DNA of 64,000 nt from Isoperla grammatica (taxonomy: Eukaryota; Arthropoda; Insecta; Plecoptera; Perlodidae). Below, piece by piece: positions 1-29,714 of the stretch. Position 1 is the first letter of the stretch; every line of letters starts with the position of its first letter. The notes under the pieces are model-generated. The model was not told the DNA's origin. It saw only the letters and a program-made list of their open reading frames with translations, and did not search any database. The stretch lies in contig OX246747.1 in NCBI GenBank assembly GCA_945910005.1, positions 31,667,599 to 31,731,598 of the forward strand, written 5' to 3'. The translations under genes were made by a program, and so were the position numbers.

Positions 1-196
1 TTATTGAACAATGTTTAAAAATTAACGAAGACTCCCTGAGAAAAGATTACTAGACGTACGAAGGTAATAATTTTAAGTTGTATAATTTAATTTGTGTTAT
101 TGACCGCACAACATTTTGAATTGAACAATGAACAATGTTATGATGTGATTGAACAATGTTTAAAAAATAAAGAAGACTTCCTGAGAAAAGATTACC
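1..196. repeat. Direct duplication of an AT-rich segment
   Basis: About 46 bases near the left edge (GAACAATGTTTAAAAA ... GAGAAAAGATTA, 7-49) recur at 152-196 with a few changes. A shorter GAACAATG is repeated between them. No coding potential is seen. Confidence 0.55.
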
Positions 197-425
197 TAAT
201 AGATATATGAAAAAAGATCGAAGGAAGAAGAAGACTGGGAAGACCAAGGAAGAGATGGAAGGAAAATATTGCTGAAGACCTACAGACGAGCGGAGAGAAC
301 TGGGAGCAAGTAGACGAAGTACGATTCAATTGTGGGAAGATAGGAAGAGGTGGAAACATTTGGTTGTGAAACCCAAGCTGACCCTGCCAGAAGCAGGAAA
401 CAGCAATGAATAATGATGATGATGA
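195..425 (+). pseudogene. LINE 3'-end fragment (C-terminal tail of a reverse transcriptase ORF)
   Basis: In one frame the segment reads KKIEGRRRLGRPRKRWKENI and continues with AEDLQ...ENWEQV. This basic GRPRKRW stretch is typical of the extreme C-terminus of non-LTR retrotransposon polymerases. It ends in a short GAT/ATG repeat tail. A related copy lies reversed at 53500-53682. It is truncated and degraded. Confidence 0.55.
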
Positions 426-629
426 AGGTAATAATTTTAAGTTATATAATTTAATTCATATTATTAAACTAGTTATCATATCATATTTTTTTTAACTTGA
501 CATGGCCAACACTGTTTAATGATGTAAAAAGATGATGTAGTACATAGATATAACGTACAAATTAATATAATGAAAGAAGAAATAAATACAAAATAAAAAT
601 TAACATAAAACGATAGAGGTATTTATGTA

Positions 630-906
630 TTTAATGTCTATCCTATTCAGTTATAAAAACTGATTTACAAAGGAGGACCTTAAATAAAATTAGGCTATGC
701 AAACAATTAATAATAGCCTAATGAAGTCATAAATAACAATAACAAAAACAAAACAAACTACTGTAATACCGGTACATAAAATAAAAATCAAGAACAAGAA
801 CAAATAATTGACAAATGAAAATAGAATCAAATTAAGGGGAAATTCAACATATTAAATAATAAAAATAGAAGTATGTAGGCCTAAATAAGAAAGAACATGA
901 AGAAAA
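630..906 (-). repeat. Dispersed AT-rich retroelement-like 3' end, copy 1
   Basis: About 280 bases closely match 25830-26088, and the left end also matches 11447-11496. Read on the minus strand it ends GAATAGGATAGACATT followed by AAAT-type repeats, which looks like a retroelement 3' end with an AAAT tail. No ORF is seen. Confidence 0.6.
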
Positions 907-946
907 AAATGTGAAAAAAAATATATATATAGGCCTATATATATAA

Positions 947-1320
947 TTGGAACTCAGAACAAGATAAAACATGTTCTAGTGAGGGGAAAGGTACAGAAGG
1001 ACGACAGCTTACCTGAGAAAGTAGATAGGCCGCTTAGAGAAACATATAGATGAGAAGACAAATAAACTGAGACGTTTCGGCCAACTAGTGGTCTTGATCA
1101 CTCAGCGTGAGTAGAAGCTGGGTGATCAAGACCACTAGTTGGCCGAAACGTCTCAGTATATGTATTTACTTGTCTCCTCATGTACATGTTTCTCTAAGCG
1201 GCCTATCTACTGTCTCAGGTAAGCTGTCGTCCTTCTGTACCTTTCCCTAAATACTAGAACATGTTTTACCTTGTTCTGAGTTCCAATCAACTCAGCCTTT
1301 TGGCCTCTCCAAGTATACAC
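947..1320. mobile_element. Palindromic element with hammerhead-like motif in both arms
   Basis: Two arms (about 947-1105 and 1115-1287) are inverted copies, each containing GAACAAG...ACATGTT, CGTCCTTCTGTACC and a GTGATCAAG...GGCCGAAACGTCT unit. The motif is at 1122-1156 on plus and 1070-1101 on minus. Related units occur at 42285-42580, 44230-44520 and 44560-44885. The arrangement resembles the hammerhead-bearing ends of Penelope-like elements (inference). Confidence 0.55.
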
Positions 1321-1333
1321 TATATATATGTAT

Positions 1334-1788
1334 TAGGGATGTCATAGGGTACCCGGGTTACCCGGATCCAGAAATTACCCGAATCCATTTTTAGAATCCG
1401 GATCCTTATCGGGTAGCATTTGTATAAAAAAAAAAAAAAAAAAAAAAGATACGTGACGATATTTCTGCGTCTACTTTCCTTGAAGCTACAGTGAATTCCT
1501 GCTTGTGGGCGTGGCCAGCTGGTCGCAGGTTAGTACGCGCTGTCATTACTGCGGGCGAGTTCTGTAAGGCCATATACACTCCCCTCCCCCACCCCCCTCT
1601 CCCTTCCCGCGCGCAGCGGCCGCACAGAGCCCAACCCACACAGCGGCCGGCAGCTGACACGGACAGAGAACGACCTTCAACCGCGTGGTCCCAAGATAAG
1701 ATGACATAATTTAGGCTTTCAGGATTCGGGTAACCCGGTTCTTGGAAGGTCTGGAACCGGATCTGAATTTTGCTACCCTATGACATCC

Positions 1789-1791
<3 letters not shown>
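1334..1791. mobile_element. hAT-like MITE (TAGGGATGTCATAGGG ends)
   Basis: The ends are inverted repeats: TAGGGATGTCATAGGGTA on the left and TACCCTATGACATCCCTA on the right. Flanks ATATGTAT and ATATATAT look like an 8-bp target duplication with one mismatch. Subterminal sequence is built of palindromic ACCCGGGT and ATCCGGAT words. No transposase ORF is present. Confidence 0.7.

Positions 1792-1851
<60 letters not shown>
1792..1851. repeat. (TA)n microsatellite
   Basis: About 60 bases of alternating TA directly abut the hAT-like MITE. A purine-rich AAAAG-type run to about 1910 separates it from the last visible KEAP1 exon. Confidence 0.9.
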
Positions 1852-1856
<5 letters not shown>

Positions 1857-1938
1857 TGAAAAAAGAAGAAAACAAAAAAAAAACAAAAAAAAGAAAAATG
1901 AAAAAAGTGATTTGTTAACGGTCCCAGCTCAAACCTAC

Positions 1939-21907
<19,969 letters not shown>

Positions 21908-22254
21908 GTGTGACTGTGTTACAAGTCAACGGGCCAAGCTAAGCTAGAGGCTCTGCTACTATTACACTACACTGAAAACATGCACTGTCACTTAGTGAAA
22001 TGATCGCTTGTTGGCTCGCTGAGCCGCTTGCTTGATTTCTTTTATCTCACTTCCATTACATATATAGAGCGAGCGAGCGCGTAAATAAATAAATAAACAA
22101 ACACACGCACACGACGCAACGAAGAAATGAATATTATATAAAATATGTTATCACTTCAATAATAAATAAATAAATAAATAAACACGGAAAAAAAATGATT
22201 TTAAAAACGAAAAATTATTAAAAACAAAAAAAAACACACACTAATAATCCATTA

Positions 22255-22660
22255 TTGCGAACACGAGAACAGTATTTTGTATTTAAATTGACCGTTTTTT
22301 CGCGGGCACATTCTTTTCTCCTTTTCTTCGCTTCCCCTACGACGATTGTCGGCGACAACGATGTAGGCCTACTCCTCTTTCTCGCACCACGACCACGTGT
22401 TCGGAGGACGATGACAATGTCTTACGCGACCCGACGACTAGGTTCTCGTCGTCGTGGTGGCATTGTCGCCGTCGTCGCCGCGACTGACGACGCAGCAGCG
22501 GTGACGATACCATTGTCGTCGTCGTCGTCGTCAACAGCAGCGCTCCATAGCCGCGCGGCGGCGGCGGTCGTAACTAACGTTTTTCGTCGTCGTCCCGTCT
22601 AGTCTGTTCCTTCGTGAGTGAGTGCGGCGCGGCGCGATCACAGCATGCAGTGTAGACAAC
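22255..22660 (-). promoter_or_regulatory. CpG-rich block upstream of KEAP1, candidate promoter
   Basis: About 400 bases are rich in CGTCGT/CGGCGG words, in sharp contrast to the AT-rich surroundings, and lie 350 bases upstream of the KEAP1 start codon. TGACGACGC at 22485-22493 fits the antioxidant-response core TGACNNNGC. A low-complexity plus-strand frame here is unlikely to be coding. Confidence 0.4.
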
Positions 22661-22942
22661 AGCTGTAGTAAGTACTTACTCCTTGCGTCGCCGATCCGCC
22701 GATGACTAGCACAATTTTATTATAATAAATACCGCGCTATCATGCTGCCTGCCTCCTCGATGCTGACTCACTCACTACGGACACGGATGGAGAGCGAGAC
22801 CTGAAACAAGAGTATATAGTCTATATGGAATATATTAACGATTGCAAAAACATATTTCGTCGAATGGATGGGCCCCGTTTGTTTAGTGTTAGTTAGAGTT
22901 GGACCTTGAAGGAAATAACAATGTGCATGGCCGGTTGGTCCC

Positions 22943-22943
<1 letters not shown>

Positions 22944-22986
<43 letters not shown>
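22944..22986. repeat. (GA)n microsatellite
   Basis: About 43 bases of GA repeats. 22660-23230 otherwise holds only a T18 run at about 23118. Confidence 0.9.
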
Positions 22987-22988
<2 letters not shown>

Positions 22989-23235
22989 GGCTGGTTGGTC
23001 AGCAGATCTCGATGAATGCGCATGGTCATCTAAACAGGTTGCTGTGTGGCAGGGCCTATTAGTAGTGGGATATTCTGGCTTGTTTGGGTTGTTCTAAAAA
23101 TATGGCGTGGCATTCTTTTTTTTTTTTTTTTTTTAGAATTTAGTGATTTGGGTGTTTGTGCGACTAATTTGTCTCCCTTTCGGCGGCTTGTTTTGGTCTT
23201 GGACAAGGTCTTTGTCAAAATGTGTCATGGATTTC

Positions 23236-23647
23236 CAGTGGCGTATCCAGGAATTGGGAAGGGGGGGGGGGGTTCAACCCATATTATAGAGAGCGGAGCC
23301 GAAACATAATTGGGGTTCCGGGGAGCTTGCCCCCCGAAACAATTCTCGTCAATGGTCATTTTAGTGCAAATCTGTGCGTTTTACAGCGGCCAACTGAAAC
23401 AAGATTACTTATTCTGGCAACACATTTTTTCCTTAGCACCGCTAATAAAAGGAACCTCAATCAATAATTTGCATATTTTTCGTATTGCTTTTGCTTTTAA
23501 TTACAACAATATACAATGATTATAAAGTAAAACATCTGACTGTCTATTGAAATACTGTCTATTGAAATGTAAACGGTCATTTTCCATGTTTCCTTACCAA
23601 AAGGGGGGAGGGGGGGGGGTGTCCCCCCCCGCGTGTATACGCCACTG
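23236..23647. mobile_element. hAT-like MITE (CAGTGGCGTA ends)
   Basis: Inverted ends CAGTGGCGTATCC and ...TATACGCCACTG, each followed inward by G or C runs. Flanks TGGATTTC and CGGATTTT agree at six of eight bases, as expected for an aged 8-bp duplication. No transposase is present. Confidence 0.6.
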
Positions 23648-23869
23648 CGGATTTTCTGCCTGCTTATCAGCCACCCACCCTCTACCCCTTTCTACATTCC
23701 CGCTTACTTTGAGATTAGGTATAGGGGGTTTGGTCACTTATGCATTTACACCTGTCAATGTTATTACTTGTGATGTTCCTAATATTTGTTCGATGGGTTG
23801 TTTGGCCTCGGTGTCGTTGTTTACGGAGAGTGTACAAATATGTACAAACAAAAATAGGTGACGATTGCT

Positions 23870-24185
23870 GCGCTCGACCAGCCAAGTGGCTCTTCTGCAT
23901 AATATTATGCTTCTGGTCGTATAGTAGGCCCATCCTAGCCGGCCGGACAGGTCGAGGTAGAGAAGTCTGACGGAACACAGTCCACGTCCTCCCCTTCCAT
24001 AACCTTGACGTTTTACGCCCCCATTTGCTACAAACCTCCCTCCCCCCGCCCCCAGACGTCATATGATCTTAGTTGTCGACAACAAATAATCAATCAATTC
24101 ATATTTCATTTCACCCACTCGTCGTCTCGATTATAGCAATGTTGTAAAAATAAAACGGGACGTAGAACCCAAATATCATCGTCAA
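23870..24185 (+). repeat. SINE-A fragments
   Basis: ATGCTTCTGGTCG...CCGGACAGGTCGAGGTAGAG through CAGACGTCATATGATCTTAG, then a second tail (GTCGTCTCGATTATAGCAAT). Confidence 0.55.
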
Positions 24186-24204
24186 GATGTTGGGAGTTGA
24201 TCTC

Positions 24205-24420
24205 CCAGGGAGGGACTGCTGCTATACCTTATCGTGGTGGGCAGGTTTGCGTGCTATGTTGATCCCGAGAGCTATGCCGGCGGAAGCGTATGCTTCTGGT
24301 AGGGCCACCTTAGCCGGACAAGTCGAGGTGGAGAAGCCAGACGAAAGGTAGTCCACGTCTTCCCCTTTACGTCCTACTTGTCCCTTTCCTCAAAACACCC
24401 TCCGTCATCATCATAATAAT
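24205..24420 (+). repeat. SINE-A
   Basis: Begins CTGCTATACCTTATCGTGGT and contains GAGAGCTATGCCGGCGGAAG and GACAAGTCGAGG, ending in CCCTTTCCTCAAAACACCC. Confidence 0.7.
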
Positions 24421-24510
24421 TATAATAACTTTTCGTAGGAATACCCGTTATATAGGGTGCACACCAGCTTTACCTGACGTGCCCCTCTTCAGATGACTAA
24501 CTACGAAGAA
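24421..24510 (-). mobile_element. SINE-V, 5'-truncated
   Basis: CGTAGGAATACCCGTTATA...GGTGCACACCAGCTTTACC matches the 3' 80 bases of SINE-V with an ATT-type tail. 24510-25010 holds the 30-bp repeat below and nothing else. Confidence 0.65.
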
Positions 24511-24677
24511 CTGAGCGGGCAATGAGTGGGTACACCGACAATAAACACAAGTTTATTAATTTGTATTAATTAATTATTAAGGGATCTGTTGTCTAATTCA
24601 AATGTTACATATACCAATTTTAGCAATTTCGTTTAGAAATTTTCCAATAGCATTTCTGCCCCCTGTCTGATCTGATT

Positions 24678-24765
24678 CATGCATCATTGCGCTACAGCTA
24701 CATTGTGCATGCATCATTACGCTACAGCTACATTGTGCATCATTGCGCTACAGCCACGATATGGG
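24678..24765. repeat. 30-bp tandem repeat, three copies
   Basis: CATGCATCATTGCGCTACAG with CTACATTGTG, repeated at 24708 and (shorter) 24736. Confidence 0.75.
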
Positions 24766-25014
24766 TCACTGAGGTCAGGGTAGCTATTAAAGTAGTAGAT
24801 AGATCTACATATTTTCAATGAGAGACCCGACATCCAACGTGGGTGGGTGGTTTAGTTATATAAATGCCGCACGCGATGGTATTGACCCCCCCTCATACAA
24901 CCCAATCCGACCGACAGACATAACACACAGGAATTAGCTCAAGGTGGATCACGCTGCAGTGATTGTAACTATTCGAGTTGCCCTATTCTCATGTTCATTT
25001 TCTAAAATTCTACA

Positions 25015-25640
25015 GACCCGTCTGGGCCCGGGTAAGAATAGGCCTAGAGAAACTCTGCTAGTCGTAAGAGGCGACGAAAGGAGACCCGTCTCGGCCCGGG
25101 GTAGAAGAGGCCTAGAGTGACTCTGCTAGTCGAAAGAGGCGACGAAAGGAGACCCGTCTGGGCCCGGGTAAGAATAGGCCTAGAGTGACTCTGCTAGTCG
25201 TAAGAGGCAACGAAAGGAGACCCGTCTCGGCCCGGGGTAGAATAGGCCTAAAGTGACTCTGCTAGTCGTAAGAGGCAACGAGAGGAGACCCGTCTCGGCC
25301 CGGGGTAGAATAGGCTCAGTGACTCTGCTAGTCGTAAGAGGCGACGAAAGGAGACCCGTCTCGGCCCGGGGTAGAATAGGCCTAGAGTGACTCTGCTAGT
25401 CGTAAGAGGCGACGAAAGGAGACCCTGTCCTTCCCCCCCCCCCCCTCCACTGTCCCACTGAATATCTCTCCTCCCACTTGGCCCTGCCCTCCCTACCAGG
25501 ACTCCCGTATGACGACCCACGCGGCGTACAATGGATATGATTCGGATGTGGCTTAATTCTTCATCATCATCTTCCTCATCTTCATTATCACCCGCTCATC
25601 GTCTCGATTAGCCATTATTGCACAAATATGAGACGTTAAG
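25015..25640 (+). repeat. Composite repeat: six 68-bp heads plus shared body
   Basis: GACCCGTCTCGGCCCGGGGT...TCGTAAGAGGCGACGAAAGG starts at 25015, 25083, 25151, 25219, 25287 and 25353. The array then runs into the CACTGTCCCACTGAATATCT / CTCCCGTATGACGACCC body and a SINE-A tail. Single heads occur at 32725-32895 (reversed). Confidence 0.85.
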
Positions 25641-25829
25641 CCCCATTAATCAATCATCAATCATCTAAACTTCTCCATTTACCTGAATAAAATAAATAGG
25701 GTCCACATCCTCGTCCACACTCCCTTTTCATCCCCCTTCCCCTTTCCTCCCTACCCTCCTTATACTTTTCCCTTTCTTCCAAACATCCCCTACGTCATAT
25801 GATCATAGTTTATTTATTTAATTTTTTAT

Positions 25830-26088
25830 TTAATGTCTATCCTATTCAGTTATAAACACTGATTTACAAGGAAGACTTTAAATAAAACTAGGCTATGCAA
25901 ACAATTAATAATAATGAAATCATAAATAACAAATACAAAACAAACTAGGCCTACTGTACTATATAACAAAAAAAAAAAACAAGAACAAGAAAAAATAATT
26001 GAGAAATGAAATAAAATCAAATCAAGTGGAAATTCAACATATTAAATAATAAAAATAAAAGTATGTAAGTAAGAATGAACATGAAGAA
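25830..26088 (-). repeat. Dispersed AT-rich retroelement-like 3' end, copy 2
   Basis: Close match to 630-906. Its left flank is an ATTT run, consistent with an AAAT tail on the minus strand. 26090-26190 is composite-family tail. 26200-26640 carries a 120-codon open frame without recognisable features. Confidence 0.65.
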
Positions 26089-26654
26089 CCCACTTCCCCT
26101 TTCCTCCCAGCCCTCCTACTATCCCCTTTCTTCCAAACATCCCCCCTACGTCATATGATCATAATTGTCGAATACGTCGTTAAAAACACCAAATAATCAC
26201 ACTGCACAAAAAACGAACATAACCATGCAACCAAGGCGTGGCGGACGGACGACGAAAACCGGAACCGGAACATGTCGATCTCTCCAGGACCCGATGACCT
26301 TGACGTACACTACTGCTACTCGGCAAACAACGACAGCGTTCGGACATTCGCACAACATACTAAATACGAGCGACATTATTATTCAAATGCGCAGAGGGCG
26401 TGGTCCGCGGAGTTTTACTCGGCGATGCTGTAATGTGGAGGTCGGCTACATCAGCAGCGAGTATTATAACCAGTGTCGTGCGCGAAGGTTGATGAATGGA
26501 GGAGGGGGAATGAGTCGACACTTTTGAAATTTTACATGATGTTTAGTAATTTTTTTTAATATGCGAAAATAGTTTCAAGTTTAGGGTAAATTTCGTTTTT
26601 GAATTTACAAATTTCAGTTCTTGTCATCTTCTCTGGGCTCATTTTGTAAAATTT

Positions 26655-26935
26655 ACATCATTGTGGTGGGCAGGTTTGCGTGCTTTGCTCATCCCGAGAG
26701 CTATGCCGGCGGAAGCGTATGCTTCTGGTAGGGGCCACCCTAGTCGGACAGATCGAGGGGGAGAAGCCAGACGAAATGCAGTCCACGTCTTTCCCTCTCC
26801 AATTTCCTCCCTGCCCTCCGCTACTTGCCCCTTTCCTCTAAACACCCCCATCACCTTCATATTTCACCCGCTCATCGTCTCGATTAGCCATGTTGCAAAG
26901 ATATGAGACGTTACGCCTAAATATCTATCAGTCTA
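26655..26935 (+). repeat. SINE-A, near complete
   Basis: All blocks are present in order from TTGTGGTGGGCAGGTTTGC to CCGCTCATCGTCTCGATTAG and GAGACGTTACGCC. Confidence 0.75.
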
Positions 26936-26978
26936 CACATTTCGGAGCGAGGTCTCTCACACCAAGTAGTAAGATAGT

Positions 26979-27314
26979 AGGTTTGTTCGTTTGTCCTGCC
27001 TCAACAGGAGTATTTTACGCCAGGAGTAATCCGGAAATATGCCATTATAACGGATATGGGAGTAGAAATCACAGTTACTCCCACTTGGACAAAAAAACAG
27101 AGTTGTCACAGTTGAGATCGTTTCAGTTGTTCCTCCTACTCCTACTCGGGAAGCAGGTGTAAAAACCTTACTCCCAGCACAGTTGTAGTAAGTTACCACT
27201 GGACAAAAGAACTTGTCGCAGCTACTCCCATCACACTTACTCCAGGACAGAAAAACGGGGTTTTCGTAATACCGTACTCCTGGAGTAGTGATCACAGGAC
27301 AAACGAACAAAGCT
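26979..27314. mobile_element. Palindromic MITE (TTTGTTCGTTTGTCC ends)
   Basis: TAGGTTTGTTCGTTTGTCC on the left pairs with GGACAAACGAACAAAGCTA on the right. Internal CAGGAGTA / TACTCCTG words also pair. No coding capacity. Confidence 0.55.
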
Positions 27315-27355
27315 ATTGTCAGGGGAGTCAGGACCGCCGGTAGTTTCCAAACGAC

Positions 27356-27498
27356 AAGCACGAATCACTAACGTTTTTTGACGGAAACCTGCTTGCACGT
27401 TTTCTTGTACCGTTTGTACGTTACCGTCAAAAAACTTACCGCAACCAAACTGTATACTATAGATAGATAATCGGGAAAAACGTTAGTGATTCGTGCTT
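27356..27498. mobile_element. 143-bp palindromic MITE
   Basis: AAGCACGAATCACTAACG and CGTTAGTGATTCGTGCTT are perfect inverted ends. CGTTTTTTGACGG / CCGTCAAAAAAC pairs inside. Confidence 0.65.
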
Positions 27499-27572
27499 GT
27501 TAAAAGCTGAGAACGAAAAAGTAACTATCCGACTTCTTTGGGTACCGCGACTTTATATGTGTAATCTTTGGT

Positions 27573-27893
27573 TATAGGGTACGCATATATGACGTAACAG
27601 CCGAACTACAACAATGGAATAAATGAATTGAACTGGTGGACAAACAACAAGCCGTCAAAGTAATATTTTTGCAAAAAATGAGGAGAAACAATTAGTTGTA
27701 TAACGATAGTAACTGCTCGCCAGTTAAAATTTATGTTAAGTAATGGACAGCAACTATCTGAAAGTGTGTAAACGTTCTGAACGTTTGTTTTTTCCAACTT
27801 CAGAACTTCATATTTTTTGCTTTGACAGCTTGCTTGTCCATCGGTTCAATTCATTTGTTTCATTGTTGTGTTTCGGTGTTGTGCGTACCCTAT
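27573..27893. mobile_element. TATAGGG palindromic MITE, copy 1
   Basis: Ends TATAGGGTACGCA...TGCGTACCCTATA. Subterminal CAACAATGGAATAAATGAAT pairs with ATTCATTTGTTTCATTGTTG. A related copy lies at 43539-43857. A TA duplication is possible. Confidence 0.6.
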
Positions 27894-28195
27894 AGTCATT
27901 CGCCAGCAGTACGTGACTCTATACCACGGCGCATATCTGTATCACCTAACCACAAGTGTTCGCGAACCGCCCGCGAGATCACCTATGACGTCACAGTCAC
28001 CACCAGGAAACACCGTTAGGGCTACTCCTCGGAAATTGAAAAGCGGTTCGTCACTTTATGACCACTGCAGTCATTCTTCACACACGCTATATTTATCTAG
28101 CCCTCCTCCTCGGTCGGTGCTGGGATTAGACAAGTCATCGTCACACTATCTATGTATAACACAACAGCTCATGTCATGTCCACGGTGATTTGTCA

Positions 28196-28900
28196 TGATG
28201 AAGTCTCGGAACCGGGGTAGAATAGACCTAGCCTAGAGTGACTCTGTTATATAGTCATCGTACAACATCTTCGGGAATGCTTCCGTCACGGGTGGGTGAG
28301 CGGCAGCCAACCAGCGGCCGTGGCTAATTCAGATACCTGCTCGGGTTAGCCGAGACCGTAAACACGTCATTGATTGATGACGAAAGCATTACCGAAGTTG
28401 TTCTAAGAGAACTATAGTAAAGTCGTCTTACAATAACTTCGGTAATGCTTCCGTGACAGGTGGGTGAGCGGCAGCCAACCAGCGACCGTGGCTAATTCAG
28501 ATAACTGCTCGGGTTGGCCGAGACCGTAAACACGTCATTGATTGATGACGAAAGCATTACTGAAGTTGTTCTAAGAGAACTATAGTAAAGTCGTCTTACA
28601 ATAACTTGGGTAATGCTTCCGTCACGGGTGGGTGAGCGGCAACCAACCAGCGGCCGTGGCTAATTCAAATACCTGCTCGGGTTGGCCGAGACAGTAAAGA
28701 CGTCATTGATTGATGACGAAAGCATTACCGAAGTTGTTGTAAGAGACCTATACGATGGTATACTCTGTAAGACTCTGTAAGAGGGGCGACGATAGAAGAC
28801 CCTGTCACTTCCCCCCTCCCCTCCCCCCCTCTGTCCCACTGAAGATTTCTCCTATGTTGTCCCTATGACGACCGCCACGATGTGACATGGATCTGACAGG
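28196..28900 (+). repeat. Composite repeat interrupted by three 168-bp palindromic units
   Basis: The head GGGGTAGAATAGACC...GAGTGACTCTG is split at about 28245. Three units starting 28261, 28429 and 28597 follow. Each is a foldback TTCGGTAATGCTTCCGTCAC...GACGAAAGCATTACCGAAG. The composite body then resumes at about 28765 (GAGGGGCGACG, CTGTCCCACTGAAGATTTCT). Confidence 0.7.
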
Positions 28901-28914
28901 ACGTAAAAACCGAA

Positions 28915-29120
28915 TATCAATCGATTCAGACATGATTGTGGCGATTTTCATCTTCATTTCATCGGTATACCGGGGGAGAAGTCCTAGACGAAAGACAGTC
29001 CACGTTCTCTCCTTTCCCTTTTGCCTCGACCCCTTTCGTCCAAAACAGCCCCGGGTAACGTAAACCGGATCAAAGTTGTCGAGTACGTCGTTAAACACAG
29101 AAATAAACAAACAAACAAAT
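28915..29120 (+). repeat. SINE-A-like fragment
   Basis: GAGAAGTCCTAGACGAAAGACAG and GTCGAGTACGTCGTTAAAC match SINE-A body and alternative tail. Confidence 0.5.
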
Positions 29121-29164
29121 AAAGACCTCAAATTTTAAGGTTAAATTCAAGTTATTTCTGTCGA

Positions 29165-29693
29165 AAGACTCAATTGAGGGGGTTGTGACATCACGGGCGG
29201 ACAAACAATGTGTTGCTAGGGAACTCCATTGTTGCATCTTTCTTTGATTGGTGCATATAGGGAGCTTGCAATAACGTCATTTCCGGTTTCGCACGGTAGC
29301 CATACTGAGGTACTCTGTAAACATTTGTTTACGTTCTTCCGACACTTCATTGTTGCAATATTGCAGATGTTCTTTGACTGACACATCAACTGTTTTCAAA
29401 CAAAGGTTCCGTATTATGACTGAAAACAAAATAAGAACGCGAAAACTTTGTTTGAAGACAATAATTTGCATGTGTTATCATTTTCTTCAACTTTTACCTG
29501 CACACTTCAATCTATACGGCTTAAAACTGTGATTTTTCATGGAAAATCTATGTGTCTTCTATTGACAGAACAAATGTAAACAAGCAATGAGTACCTCATA
29601 ATGGCCGCCACGTGACGTCTATTGAAAGCTACCTATTCAATGTTTGTCCGAAACAAAACACGGCCACAAGGCTATTTTTGGAATTGAGTCTTG
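29165..29693. mobile_element. TIR element with nested palindrome
   Basis: AAGACTCAATT and AATTGAGTCTT bound about 530 bases. Inside, GAGGTACTCTGTAAACA and GTAAACAAGCAATGAGTACC are inverted relatives. No coding capacity. Confidence 0.45.
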
Positions 29694-29714
29694 TAGCATC
29701 GTAACCTGCCCAAG

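Noticed and set aside
1..1938. Missing last Kelch exon of KEAP1
   Set aside because: I searched the minus strand for a further GGYDG-type motif and found none. The exon must lie left of the window.
22255..22602. 115-codon plus-strand frame in the CpG-rich block
   Set aside because: Composition-driven (CGTCGT words), no recognisable domain, and located where the KEAP1 promoter is expected.
26165..26527. 120-codon plus-strand frame between repeats
   Set aside because: Begins inside a repeat tail, has low-complexity Thr/Arg content, no homology recognised and no splice context.
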